64,000 nt of DNA from Pseudomonas prosekii (GTDB lineage: Bacteria > Pseudomonadota > Gammaproteobacteria > Pseudomonadales > Pseudomonadaceae), in the NCBI RefSeq assembly GCF_900105155.1, contig NZ_LT629762.1, positions 3,803,501 to 3,867,500 on the forward strand, in the 5' to 3' direction. Made by a program: the position numbers and the translations under genes. Each line of letters begins with the position of its first letter. Position 1 is the stretch's first letter. Under the pieces are notes generated by a model. It was given only the letters and a program-made list of their open reading frames with translations. It ran no database searches and was not told the DNA's origin. Of the stretch, positions 55,710-64,000 are shown in pieces.

Positions 55710-58034
55710 ATGACTCGTACTCGATCCCCTCGCAGCAAAAAAAAACCACCTTCCAAGGGCATGAGCCCCTGGCTGAGCTGGGCCATTAAACTCAGCCTGG
55801 TCGGCCTCGTCGTGCTCGCCGGGTTCGCGGTGTACCTCGACGCGATTGTCCAGGAGAAGTTTTCCGGCAAGCGCTGGACCATTCCGGCCAAGGTTTACGC
55901 ACGGCCGCTGGAATTGTTCACCGGTCAGAAGCTCAGCAAGGAAGACTTCCTTACCGAACTCGATGCCTTGGGCTATCGCCGCGAAGCCGTGAACAACGGC
56001 CCCGGCGCGGCGGCGGTCAGCGGCAATACCGTCGACCTGAACACCCGTGGCTTCCAGTTTTATGAAGGCCTGGAAAAAGCTCAGCCGGTGCGCGTGCGCT
56101 TCTCCGGCGACTACGTGGCCGAGCTGTCCGCGACCAACGGCTCGAAGCTGTCGGTGGTGCGCCTGGAACCGCTGATGATCGGCGGGATTTATCCGAAAAA
56201 CCTCGAAGACCGGATTCTGATCAAGATCGATCAGGTGCCGCCGTACCTGCTCGAAACGCTGGTCGCGGTGGAAGATCGGGATTTCTACAGTCACTGGGGC
56301 GTGTCGCCGAAGTCGATTGCCCGCGCCGTTTATGTGAACACCTCGGGCGGCAAGATGACCCAGGGCGGCAGTACGCTGACGCAACAATTGGTCAAGAATT
56401 TCTACCTGACCAGCGAACGCAGCCTGACCCGCAAGCTCACCGAAGCCATGATGGCGATGCTGCTGGAGCTGCATTACGACAAACGCGAAATTCTTGAGGC
56501 TTACCTCAACGAAGTGTTTGTCGGCCAGGACGGTCAGCGTGCGGTGCACGGTTTTGGTCTGGCCAGCCAGTTCTTCTTCGGCCAACCATTGTCCGAGCTG
56601 AAATTGCACCAAGTGGCGTTGCTGGTGGGCATGGTCAAAGGGCCGTCCTATTACAACCCGCGACGCAATCCTGAGCGCGCGCTGGAACGACGCAATCTGG
56701 TGCTCGACGTGCTTGAGCAGCAAGGCGTCGCCTCGGCCGAACAAGTGGCGGCGGCGAAAGCCATGCCGCTGGGCGTGACCACGCGCGGCAAGCTCGCGGA
56801 CAGCTCGTTCCCGGGCTTTATCGATCTGGTCAAACGGCAATTGCGCGATGACTATCGCGACGAAGACTTGACCGAAGAAGGCCTGCGGATTTTCACCAGT
56901 TTCGATCCGATTCTGCAGATGAAAGCCGAGGCCTCGGTGAATGACACCTTTAAACGCCTGGCCGGGCGCAAGGGTTCGGATGACGTCGAAGCAGCGATGG
57001 TCGTGACCAACCCGGAAACCGGTGAAGTCCAAGCCATGATCGGCAGCCGTCAGGCGAGTTTCGCCGGGTTTAACCGGGCGCTCGACGCGGTACGGCCGAT
57101 TGGTTCGTTGATCAAACCGGCGGTGTATCTGACGGCGCTTGAGAAGCCGAGCCAATACAGTTTGACCAGTTGGCTGTCGGACGACGCTTTTTCGGTGAAG
57201 GGTGCGGACGGGCAAGTCTGGAAACCGCAGAACTACGATCGTCGCTCCCACGGCACAGTGTTCCTGTATCAGGGGCTGGCGCATTCGTACAACTTGTCGA
57301 CCGCGCGTCTCGGTCTGGAGCTGGGCGTGCCGAACGTCCTCAAGACCTTGGCGCGACTGGGTGTGACGCGGGAATTCCCGGCGTTCCCGTCGATGCTGTT
57401 GGGCGCGGGCGCCTTGACGCCGATGGAAGTGGCGACGATGTATCAGACCCTGGCCAACGGCGGTTTTAATACGCCGATGCGCGGGATTCGCAGCGTTCTC
57501 ACTGCGGAAGGCGAGCCGCTCAAGCGTTATCCGTTCCAGATTCAGCAGCGTTTTGACCCAGCGTCGATTTTCCTGATCCAGAGCGCCATGCAGCGGGTCA
57601 TGCGTGAAGGCACCGGCAGTTCGGTTTACAACGTGTTGCCGAAAACCCTGACGCTGGCGGGCAAGACCGGCACCAGTAACGATTCGCGTGACAGCTGGTT
57701 CGCCGGTTTCAGTCAGGATCTGCTGGCGGTGGTCTGGCTGGGCCGCGACGATAACGGCAAGACGCCGTTCACCGGCGCCACCGGTGCCTTGCAGGTCTGG
57801 ACCAGTTTCATGCGCAAAGCCGATCCGCTGCCGCTGGACATGCCGCAACCGGACAACATCGTGCAGGCGTGGGTAGATTCGCGCACCGGGCAAGGCTCTG
57901 ATGCCGGTTGCCCAGGTGCGGTGCAGATGCCGTATATTCGCGGCAGCGAACCGCCTCCCGGCGCAGCTTGCGGTGGCGAAAGCCCTGCTTCCGGCGAAAC
58001 GGTGATGGATTGGGTCAAGGGCTGGATGAATTAA
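55710..58034 (+). CDS. mrcB: Bifunctional penicillin-binding protein 1B
   Basis: 774-residue class A PBP of the inner membrane. A basic cytoplasmic tail (RSPRSKKKPPSKG) and one transmembrane helix (about 24-45) precede the UB2H domain. The glycosyltransferase domain follows with catalytic Glu188 in VEDRDFYSHWG and TQGGSTLTQQLVKN. The transpeptidase domain has SLIK (Ser466), the SYN motif in HSYNLS, and KTG at 652-654. The basic N-terminus supports the ATG at 55710, though no ribosome site precedes it; ATG 55761 has a better site (AAGGG) but would remove the basic tail. lpoP, its activator, is next. Confidence 0.95.
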   Translation: MTRTRSPRSKKKPPSKGMSPWLSWAIKLSLVGLVVLAGFAVYLDAIVQEKFSGKRWTIPAKVYARPLELFTGQKLSKEDFLTELDALGYRREAVNNGPGAAAVSGNTVDLNTRGFQFYEGLEKAQPVRVRFSGDYVAELSATNGSKLSVVRLEPLMIGGIYPKNLEDRILIKIDQVPPYLLETLVAVEDRDFYSHWGVSPKSIARAVYVNTSGGKMTQGGSTLTQQLVKNFYLTSERSLTRKLTEAMMAMLLELHYDKREILEAYLNEVFVGQDGQRAVHGFGLASQFFFGQPLSELKLHQVALLVGMVKGPSYYNPRRNPERALERRNLVLDVLEQQGVASAEQVAAAKAMPLGVTTRGKLADSSFPGFIDLVKRQLRDDYRDEDLTEEGLRIFTSFDPILQMKAEASVNDTFKRLAGRKGSDDVEAAMVVTNPETGEVQAMIGSRQASFAGFNRALDAVRPIGSLIKPAVYLTALEKPSQYSLTSWLSDDAFSVKGADGQVWKPQNYDRRSHGTVFLYQGLAHSYNLSTARLGLELGVPNVLKTLARLGVTREFPAFPSMLLGAGALTPMEVATMYQTLANGGFNTPMRGIRSVLTAEGEPLKRYPFQIQQRFDPASIFLIQSAMQRVMREGTGSSVYNVLPKTLTLAGKTGTSNDSRDSWFAGFSQDLLAVVWLGRDDNGKTPFTGATGALQVWTSFMRKADPLPLDMPQPDNIVQAWVDSRTGQGSDAGCPGAVQMPYIRGSEPPPGAACGGESPASGETVMDWVKGWMN

Positions 58035-58050
58035 GCAAAGAGGGTTTCAA

Positions 58051-58788
58051 GTGAACAAGTGGTTGATTCCAGCGGTTACCGCCGTAGCTTTGCTCAGCGG
58101 TTGTTCCAGCGTACAGCGCGGTTCGATCCCGGTTGTGGACTCCGGCAGCGCGGTGTCGAACAGTGAGCGGATTTCGGCGAATGGCGGTTTCCGTCAGACC
58201 ACCGTGAAACGTCCTGCGCAAGGCCAGACCCAGGCGATCCCGCAAGGCGATACCGGTGTGGTGGTGATGGTGCCGGGCGGCGGCGCAGTGAGTTCGGCGC
58301 CGATCAGCACTTCGCCGATCACTCCGGGGCCGATCACCCCAGGTCCGATTGATACTTCGCCGGTGCAATCGGCGCCGGTCAATCAGGGCAGCTACAGCAT
58401 GCCATCGACGCCGAGCGGGATTCCTTCGGCGAGCAGCGGCGGCGGTTTGTCGGCCGACGAGCAACTGGACGGTCCGGTACTCGCGTTGCTCACCACCGCT
58501 CAACAGCAACAGGCCGGTGGCGACCTGAATGGCGCGTCTTCGAGCCTGGAACGTGCCCAGCGTGTGGCCCCGCGTGAGCCGCAAGTGCTTTATCGCCTGG
58601 CGCAGGTGCGCATGGCTCAAGGTGATGCGCCGCAAGCCGAGCAATTCGCTCGTCGCGGTCTGACGTTCGCCAATGGCCGCGCGGATCTGCAGGCCAACCT
58701 GTGGGAATTGATCGCTCAGGCGCGTGAGAAACAGGGCGATTCCGCCGGCGCCGCACTGGCCCGTCAGAAGGCCAAGGTTGCGCTGTGA
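58051..58788 (+). CDS. lpoP: Outer-membrane lipoprotein activator of PBP1B, LpoP
   Basis: 245 residues starting at GTG 58051. The lipobox is LLSGC (Cys18). A Ser/Pro/Gly-rich low-complexity linker (about 30-130, with ITPGPITPGPI repeats) spans the periplasm, followed by a TPR-type helical domain (ALLTTAQQQQAGGDLNGASSSLERAQRVAPREPQVLYRLAQVRMAQGD). In P. aeruginosa LpoP, encoded beside the PBP1B gene, activates it from the outer membrane. It is 16 bases after mrcB and followed by the YqcC gene with a TGATG junction. Confidence 0.9.
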   Translation: MNKWLIPAVTAVALLSGCSSVQRGSIPVVDSGSAVSNSERISANGGFRQTTVKRPAQGQTQAIPQGDTGVVVMVPGGGAVSSAPISTSPITPGPITPGPIDTSPVQSAPVNQGSYSMPSTPSGIPSASSGGGLSADEQLDGPVLALLTTAQQQQAGGDLNGASSSLERAQRVAPREPQVLYRLAQVRMAQGDAPQAEQFARRGLTFANGRADLQANLWELIAQAREKQGDSAGAALARQKAKVAL

Positions 58789-59123
58789 TGGACGCACGTT
58801 TCCCCAGGATTGCCGAGCAGTTGTTGCTGATCGAACGCGAGTTGCGGATTCAGGGCTGGTGGGACGACGTCGCGCCGAGCACTGAAGCGTTGTCGAGTGT
58901 CGAGCCGTTCGCGGTCGACACGCTGGACTTCGAGCAGTGGCTGCAATGGATTTTCCTGCCGCGCATGAAGGCGATCCTCGAACAGGATCTGCCGTTGCCC
59001 AATGCCTCGGGCATTCAGGAAATGGCCGAAATGGTCTTCGCCGCGCGTGATGTGCAGGGCAAGGATCGGCAGTTGCAGGTCTTGCTCAAAGAGTTCGACC
59101 TGCTGATCACCGCGTCGCGCTGA
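58788..59123 (+). CDS. YqcC family protein
   Basis: 111-residue soluble helical protein of the YqcC family (RIAEQLLLIERELRIQGWWDDVAPSTEALSSVEPFAVDTLDFEQWLQWIFLPRMKAIL). Function unknown; in enterobacteria the gene neighbours truC. The ATG at 58788 overlaps the lpoP stop (TGATG), so it is the third gene of the mrcB-lpoP unit and may be translationally coupled. Confidence 0.88.
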   Translation: MDARFPRIAEQLLLIERELRIQGWWDDVAPSTEALSSVEPFAVDTLDFEQWLQWIFLPRMKAILEQDLPLPNASGIQEMAEMVFAARDVQGKDRQLQVLLKEFDLLITASR

Positions 59124-59133
59124 CACCTATCCC

Positions 59134-59228
59134 CTGTAGGAGCGAAGCTTGCTCGCGAAAGCTGTTTCACGTTCAGCACATGTGTTGACGGCTGAATCGC
59201 TATCGCGAGCAAGCTTTGCTCCTACAGG
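59134..59228. repeat. Paired REP element
   Basis: The inverted arms CTGTAGGAGCGAAGCTTGCT...CGAAAG and CTATCGCGAGCAAGCTTTGC...CTACAG bracket about 40 bases. It separates the convergent ends of the YqcC and DUF4124 genes and could act as a bidirectional terminator. Confidence 0.85.
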
Positions 59229-59242
59229 TTTTTTATAGGCAG

Positions 59243-59665
59243 TTATTGGCAATTATCGGCAATCTGCTTCTGCGCCTCGATGATGCGCTCCTGCCGCGTC
59301 TGGTCAGTCAAACGGCGCATCTCCCCATCAATCTCTTCACGTAATCGCGGGTTGTTCTGCAACTGCGCAAGGTTCGTCCGCGCCTGTTCGCAGAACACTT
59401 TGAGCTGCGCCTGCTGCTCTGCCACCTGCTTTTTCACAGTCTTGTCGATGCCTTGTTGGTCGCCAATCACGTTGCTGTTGGCCGGCACGCTCGGTTTGCT
59501 CGTCGGCGCGGCGGGCGTTACCACCGTGGTGGAGGGCTGGCCCTGCGGCGGCTGCGCGTCAAAGTGCGTAACGCCTTGGGCGTCCACCCATTTGTAAATC
59601 TGCGCCGCCATGGTCATCGGGCTCAGGGTGAACAGCAAACTGGCGGTGATGAAAAAGGTACGCAT
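59243..59665 (-). CDS. DUF4124 domain periplasmic protein
   Basis: 140 residues. A signal peptide (FFITASLLFTLSPMTMAA) precedes a DUF4124 domain, AQIYKWVDAQGVTHFDAQPPQG, the small WW-like fold common in pseudomonad envelope proteins. After a Pro/Thr linker comes a long charged coiled-coil helix (about 75-138). Function unknown. It is divergent from ilvI. Confidence 0.85.
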   Translation of the reverse strand: MRTFFITASLLFTLSPMTMAAQIYKWVDAQGVTHFDAQPPQGQPSTTVVTPAAPTSKPSVPANSNVIGDQQGIDKTVKKQVAEQQAQLKVFCEQARTNLAQLQNNPRLREEIDGEMRRLTDQTRQERIIEAQKQIADNCQ

Positions 59666-60066
59666 GCCATTTCCTTGTCAGAAGTTGCGCAATTGAAGCT
59701 CACACACATGGGGTTTACGGGTTTTTTCTTGCGTTCTCATGTGCTTACTCACAATAAAGCACATAGACGGCTTGACTTGCAGAGGACGAAACAGAAGAAT
59801 CCAAAGTCCGCTGTAGAGGGACTGCCAGAAGCAGACCCACTCGGCAGATCATGAGGCGCATACCCGCGCCGACCTGTTACACCCGCAACGCGTTACCTCG
59901 CGCTGGGTGGGAAAGCCCCGCAACACTTGGGACGATCCCAATACTTGCTCAGTCAGTGCTGACGTAGTCGGCGACCACCGTCGCTCATGCTCTGCCGAGA
60001 AGTAAACCTATTAAGACCCGTCCTCTTGTGAGTGGACGGTATTCTGGCGTTTTAGAGGTGAACAAC
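59666..60066. other. Long ilvIH leader region
   Basis: 401 bases between the divergent DUF4124 gene and ilvI. It should include the ilvI promoter and a long leader. A short hairpin CCGTCC/GGACGG (60018-60039) lies just before the ribosome site AGAGGTG. There is no clear T-run after it, so classical attenuation is not demonstrated, and I see no leader peptide rich in branched-chain codons. Confidence 0.45.
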
Positions 60067-61791
60067 GTGGAGCTTTTATCTGGCGGTGAGATGCTCGTCC
60101 GCTTTTTGCGTGACGAAGGCGTCAAATATATCTACGGGTACCCCGGTGGTGCTCTTCTTCATGTCTACGATGCCCTGTTCAAAGAACCGGAAGTGACCCA
60201 CATCCTGGTTCGTCATGAACAAGCGGCTACCCATATGGCTGACGGCTATGCCCGTGCCACCGGTAAAGCCGGCGTGGTACTGGTGACTTCCGGTCCTGGC
60301 GCAACCAATGCCATTACCGGGATCGCCACTGCTTATATGGACTCCATTCCGATGGTGATCATTTCCGGCCAGGTGCCTAGCACCATGGTTGGCACCGACG
60401 CGTTCCAGGAAACCGACATGATCGGTATCTCCCGGCCGATCGTGAAGCACAGCTTCATGATCAAGCACGCCTCGGAAATCCCGGAAGTCATGAAGAAGGC
60501 GTTCTACCTGGCGCAGTCCGGTCGTCCGGGCCCGGTCGTGGTCGATATCCCGAAAGACATGACCAACCCGGCCGAGAAGTTCGAATACATCTTCCCGAAA
60601 AAAGCCAAGCTGCGTTCCTACAGCCCGGCCGTTCGCGGTCACTCGGGGCAAATCCGCAAGGCTGCAGAAATGCTCCTCGCGGCCAAGCGTCCAGTGATGT
60701 ACGCCGGCGGCGGCGTGATTCTCGGGGGTGGCTCCGCGCCGCTGACCGAATTGGCGAAGATGCTCAACCTGCCAGTGACCAACACGCTGATGGGCCTGGG
60801 TGCCTACCCTGGCACCGACCGCCAGTTCATCGGCATGCTCGGCATGCACGGCAGCTACACCGCCAACCTGGCGATGCACCACGCTGACGTGATCCTTGCA
60901 GTCGGCGCGCGTTTCGATGACCGCGTGATCAACGGCCCGGCGAAGTTCTGCCCCAACGCCAAGATCATTCACATCGACATCGACCCGGCTTCGATCTCCA
61001 AGACCATCAAGGCTGACGTTCCTATTGTCGGCCCGGTGGAAAGTGTCCTGAGCGAAATGGTCGCGATCCTCAAGGAAATCGGCGAGACCCCGAACAAGGA
61101 CTCGGTTGCCAGTTGGTGGAAGCAAGTTGACGAGTGGCGCGGTGACCGCGGCCTGTTCCCTTACGACAAGGGCGACGGCAGCATCATCAAGCCGCAGACC
61201 GTGGTCGAAACCCTCTGCGAAGTGACCAAGGGCGATGCCTATGTTGCTTCCGACGTGGGCCAGCACCAGATGTTCGCGGCGCAGTACTACACGTTCAACA
61301 AGCCGAACCGCTGGATCAACTCCGGTGGCCTGGGCACCATGGGCTTCGGTTTCCCGGCGGCCATGGGCATCAAGCTGAGCTTCCCGGATGCCGACGTCGT
61401 CTGCGTGACGGGCGAGGGCAGCATCCAGATGAATATTCAGGAGCTGTCTACCTGTCTGCAATATGGCTTGCCGGTGAAAATCGTCATCCTGAACAACGGT
61501 GTTCTGGGTATGGTTCGCCAGTGGCAAGACATGAGCTACGGCAGCCGCCACTCGCACTCCTACATGGAATCGTTGCCCGACTTCGTCAAGTTGGCGGAGG
61601 CCTATGGCCACGTCGGCATGCGCATCACCGATTCGAAAGAATTGAAGTCGAAGATGGAGGAAGCGTTCGCCATGAAGGATCGCCTGGTGGTGCTCGATAT
61701 TTCGGTCGACACCAGTGAGCACGTCTACCCGATGCAGATCAAAGACGGCTCCATGCGCGATATGTGGCTGAGCAAGACGGAGCGTACTTAA
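60067..61791 (+). CDS. ilvI: Acetolactate synthase large subunit
   Basis: 574 residues; thiamine-diphosphate enzyme making acetolactate or acetohydroxybutyrate, first step of valine/isoleucine/leucine synthesis. The cofactor-contacting Glu is in [18 protein letters not shown]; the ThDP/Mg2+ motif is [12 protein letters not shown] with NN further on; FAD-domain residues lie in the middle. The start is GTG at 60067, preceded by AGAGGTG and giving [14 protein letters not shown], the usual N-terminus; an upstream in-frame start at 60028 is not favoured. It forms an operon with ilvH. Confidence 0.97.
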   Translation: MELLSGGEMLVRFLRDEGVKYIYGYPGGALLHVYDALFKEPEVTHILVRHEQAATHMADGYARATGKAGVVLVTSGPGATNAITGIATAYMDSIPMVIISGQVPSTMVGTDAFQETDMIGISRPIVKHSFMIKHASEIPEVMKKAFYLAQSGRPGPVVVDIPKDMTNPAEKFEYIFPKKAKLRSYSPAVRGHSGQIRKAAEMLLAAKRPVMYAGGGVILGGGSAPLTELAKMLNLPVTNTLMGLGAYPGTDRQFIGMLGMHGSYTANLAMHHADVILAVGARFDDRVINGPAKFCPNAKIIHIDIDPASISKTIKADVPIVGPVESVLSEMVAILKEIGETPNKDSVASWWKQVDEWRGDRGLFPYDKGDGSIIKPQTVVETLCEVTKGDAYVASDVGQHQMFAAQYYTFNKPNRWINSGGLGTMGFGFPAAMGIKLSFPDADVVCVTGEGSIQMNIQELSTCLQYGLPVKIVILNNGVLGMVRQWQDMSYGSRHSHSYMESLPDFVKLAEAYGHVGMRITDSKELKSKMEEAFAMKDRLVVLDISVDTSEHVYPMQIKDGSMRDMWLSKTERT

Positions 61792-61793
61792 TC

Positions 61794-62285
61794 ATGCGGC
61801 ACATTATTTCCTTGCTTCTGGAAAACGAACCCGGCGCTCTGTCTCGTGTAGTCGGCCTGTTCTCGCAGCGCAACTACAACATCGAAAGCCTGACCGTGGC
61901 ACCGACCGAAGACCCGACATTGTCGCGTCTGACGCTGACCACGGTTGGGCATGACGAAGTGATCGAGCAGATCACCAAGAACCTCAACAAGTTGATCGAA
62001 GTGGTCAAGTTGGTCGACCTCTCGGAGAGTGCTCACATCGAGCGCGAACTGATGCTGGTCAAGGTCAAGGCGACTGGCGCCCAGCGCGCCGAGATCAAAC
62101 GCACTACCGATATTTACCGTGGGCAGATCGTCGATGTCAGCGCCAGCGTTTATACCGTTCAACTGACCGGTACCAGCGACAAGCTCGACAGCTTCATTCA
62201 GTCCATCGGCACCGCATCGATTCTGGAAACCGTCCGTAGCGGCGTAACCGGTATCGCCCGCGGCGACAAAGTACTCAGCATCTAA
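61794..62285 (+). CDS. ilvH: Acetolactate synthase regulatory small subunit
   Basis: 163 residues. The N-terminal ACT domain (HIISLLLENEPGALSRVVGLFSQRNYNIESLTVAPTEDPTLSRLT) binds valine for feedback inhibition; the C-terminal ALS_ss_C domain follows. It starts two bases after the ilvI stop. Confidence 0.97.
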   Translation: MRHIISLLLENEPGALSRVVGLFSQRNYNIESLTVAPTEDPTLSRLTLTTVGHDEVIEQITKNLNKLIEVVKLVDLSESAHIERELMLVKVKATGAQRAEIKRTTDIYRGQIVDVSASVYTVQLTGTSDKLDSFIQSIGTASILETVRSGVTGIARGDKVLSI

Positions 62286-62324
62286 ACCAAATTAGTGAAT
62301 GGCCTGAACGGCCTGGATATATAG

Positions 62325-63350
<1,026 letters not shown>

Positions 63351-63369
63351 GTCGCAGTCTTGTACGGAA

Positions 63370-63396
63370 AACGCGGCCTAGGCCGCGTTTTTTCGT
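63370..63396 (+). terminator. Terminator of ilvC
   Basis: The perfect palindrome AACGCGGCC-TA-GGCCGCGTT is followed by a T-run (TTTTTTCG). Confidence 0.93.
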
Positions 63397-63494
63397 TTGG
63401 ATCGCCGGTTCTGGTATAAAGCTGCATCGTTTGCGGCCGAACCGTGGTCGCAGGCACCTGTCGAAACTTTCCACCCTGTTGCAAGGTAATGTCC

Positions 63495-64000
63495 ATGAGC
63501 GAACGTCCCGAAGAGCCAAACCAGGCTCCTGACGCCGAAAGTCTGCTGCCCATCGATGAGCACATCGAGGAAGGGCATGACGCTGAAGGCCGTAAAGTCC
63601 GGCATCGTGGTATCTATCTTCTGCCGAATCTTTTCACCACTGCGAACCTCTTCGCAGGGTTCTATTCCATCATCAACTCGATGAGTGCCCAGGCAGCCTT
63701 GAGCGCCGGCGATTCGGTCAACGCGAGCAAATATTTTGCCTTCGCCGCGATCGCGATTTTCGTCGCCATGGTGCTCGACGGCCTCGATGGCCGGGTTGCG
63801 CGCATGACCAATACCCAAAGCGCCTTCGGTGCCGAGTACGACTCGCTGTCGGACATGGTTGCCTTTGGCGTCGCGCCGGCCTTGCTGGCATTCGGCTGGG
63901 CCTTGGGTGACATGGGCAAGGTCGGCTGGATGGTCGCCTTCATTTATGTTGCGGGCGCGGCATTGCGTCTGGCCCGTTTCAACACCCAGGTCGGCACCGC
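63495..64000 (+). CDS. pssA: CDP-diacylglycerol--serine O-phosphatidyltransferase (partial, runs off the window)
   Basis: The first 168 residues are present; the gene continues past the window end. After a charged N-terminal tail comes [20 protein letters not shown] and the CDP-alcohol phosphotransferase signature [26 protein letters not shown] (D-x2-DG-x2-AR-x8-G-x3-D-x3-D), with several transmembrane helices. It makes phosphatidylserine for phosphatidylethanolamine. Start at ATG 63495 (MSERPEEP); an in-frame ATG two codons upstream at 63489 is equally possible. Confidence 0.95.
   Translation, partial: MSERPEEPNQAPDAESLLPIDEHIEEGHDAEGRKVRHRGIYLLPNLFTTANLFAGFYSIINSMSAQAALSAGDSVNASKYFAFAAIAIFVAMVLDGLDGRVARMTNTQSAFGAEYDSLSDMVAFGVAPALLAFGWALGDMGKVGWMVAFIYVAGAALRLARFNTQVGT

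Noticed and set aside
55632..57893. 753-codon frame antisense to mrcB
   Set aside because: All PBP1B motifs are on the plus strand; the antisense translation is Arg/His/Gln-rich with no domain.
60018..60039. Hairpin before ilvI considered as an attenuator or riboswitch
   Set aside because: The stem is only six base pairs with a ten-base loop and no T-run; no leader peptide or known riboswitch core is seen.
60076..61722. 548-codon frame antisense to ilvI
   Set aside because: IlvI is unmistakable on the plus strand; the antisense frame is a composition artefact.

Overview
The window is a contiguous piece of core chromosome from a Pseudomonas, most likely of the P. fluorescens group. The evidence is the gene content (cbrA-cbrB-crcZ, the split pil clusters, prrF next to phu genes, lpoP beside mrcB), the GC-rich codon use, and many short inverted repeats of the fluorescent-pseudomonad REP type. 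Gene order resembles, as I recall them, two P. aeruginosa PAO1 regions: pilY1/pilE through rluD-clpB-ndh to pilDCBA, and the acsA-pgi-panCB-folK-pcnB-cbrBA-dksA stretch followed by phu-prrF-mrcB-ilv. I see no prophage, insertion sequence, CRISPR array, integrase, secretion cluster or dedicated defence cluster.

Layout. 1-8.0 kb holds the end of the type IV pilus minor pilin cluster (pilY1, pilE), a ThiO-like oxidase and the PilS/PilR two-component system. 8-13.7 kb has bamD, divergent rluD-pgeF, and clpB behind a sigma-32-type promoter. 13.8-14.4 kb is a tRNA cluster (Asn, Pro, Lys, then an identical second Pro). 14.5-19.4 kb has an EGKCG-repeat/EF-hand secreted protein, ndh and several small conserved genes. 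19.2-24.4 kb is yacG-coaE-pilD-pilC-pilB facing pilA, and pilA has a clear sigma-54 promoter. 24.4-32.9 kb has a sigma-54-controlled BON protein, a DUF748 envelope protein, an rRNA methyltransferase, an MpaB-like oxygenase and acsA. 33-39 kb has pgi, panC-panB, folK and pcnB. 39-44.1 kb is crcZ-cbrB-cbrA-cbrX, the carbon catabolite control hub. 44.2-48.3 kb has gluQ, dksA, an aminotransferase, sfsA and a Rieske protein. 48.3-53.3 kb is an iron/heme island (phuTUVW, the Fur-regulated sRNA prrF, cbpA). 53.6-59.7 kb has mrcB with its activator lpoP plus accessory genes. 59.7-64 kb is ilvI-ilvH-ilvC and the start of pssA.

Regulation is the richest part of the window. Three sigma-54 promoters can be read directly: pilA with a PilR-type inverted repeat, the BON gene with two phased 15-bp palindromes, and crcZ with a CbrB-type inverted repeat. 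There are two Fur boxes (phuT, prrF), a sigma-32 promoter (clpB), and two regulatory RNAs (CrcZ with six CA motifs; PrrF). The PilS/PilR and CbrA/CbrB genes lie in the same window as their main targets.

The least explained items are the orphan EGKCG-repeat protein with two EF-hands and the unknown activator implied by the phased palindromes upstream of the BON gene. No large undescribed multi-gene system is apparent. Most protein functions are assigned by family recognition from sequence alone, without database searches.
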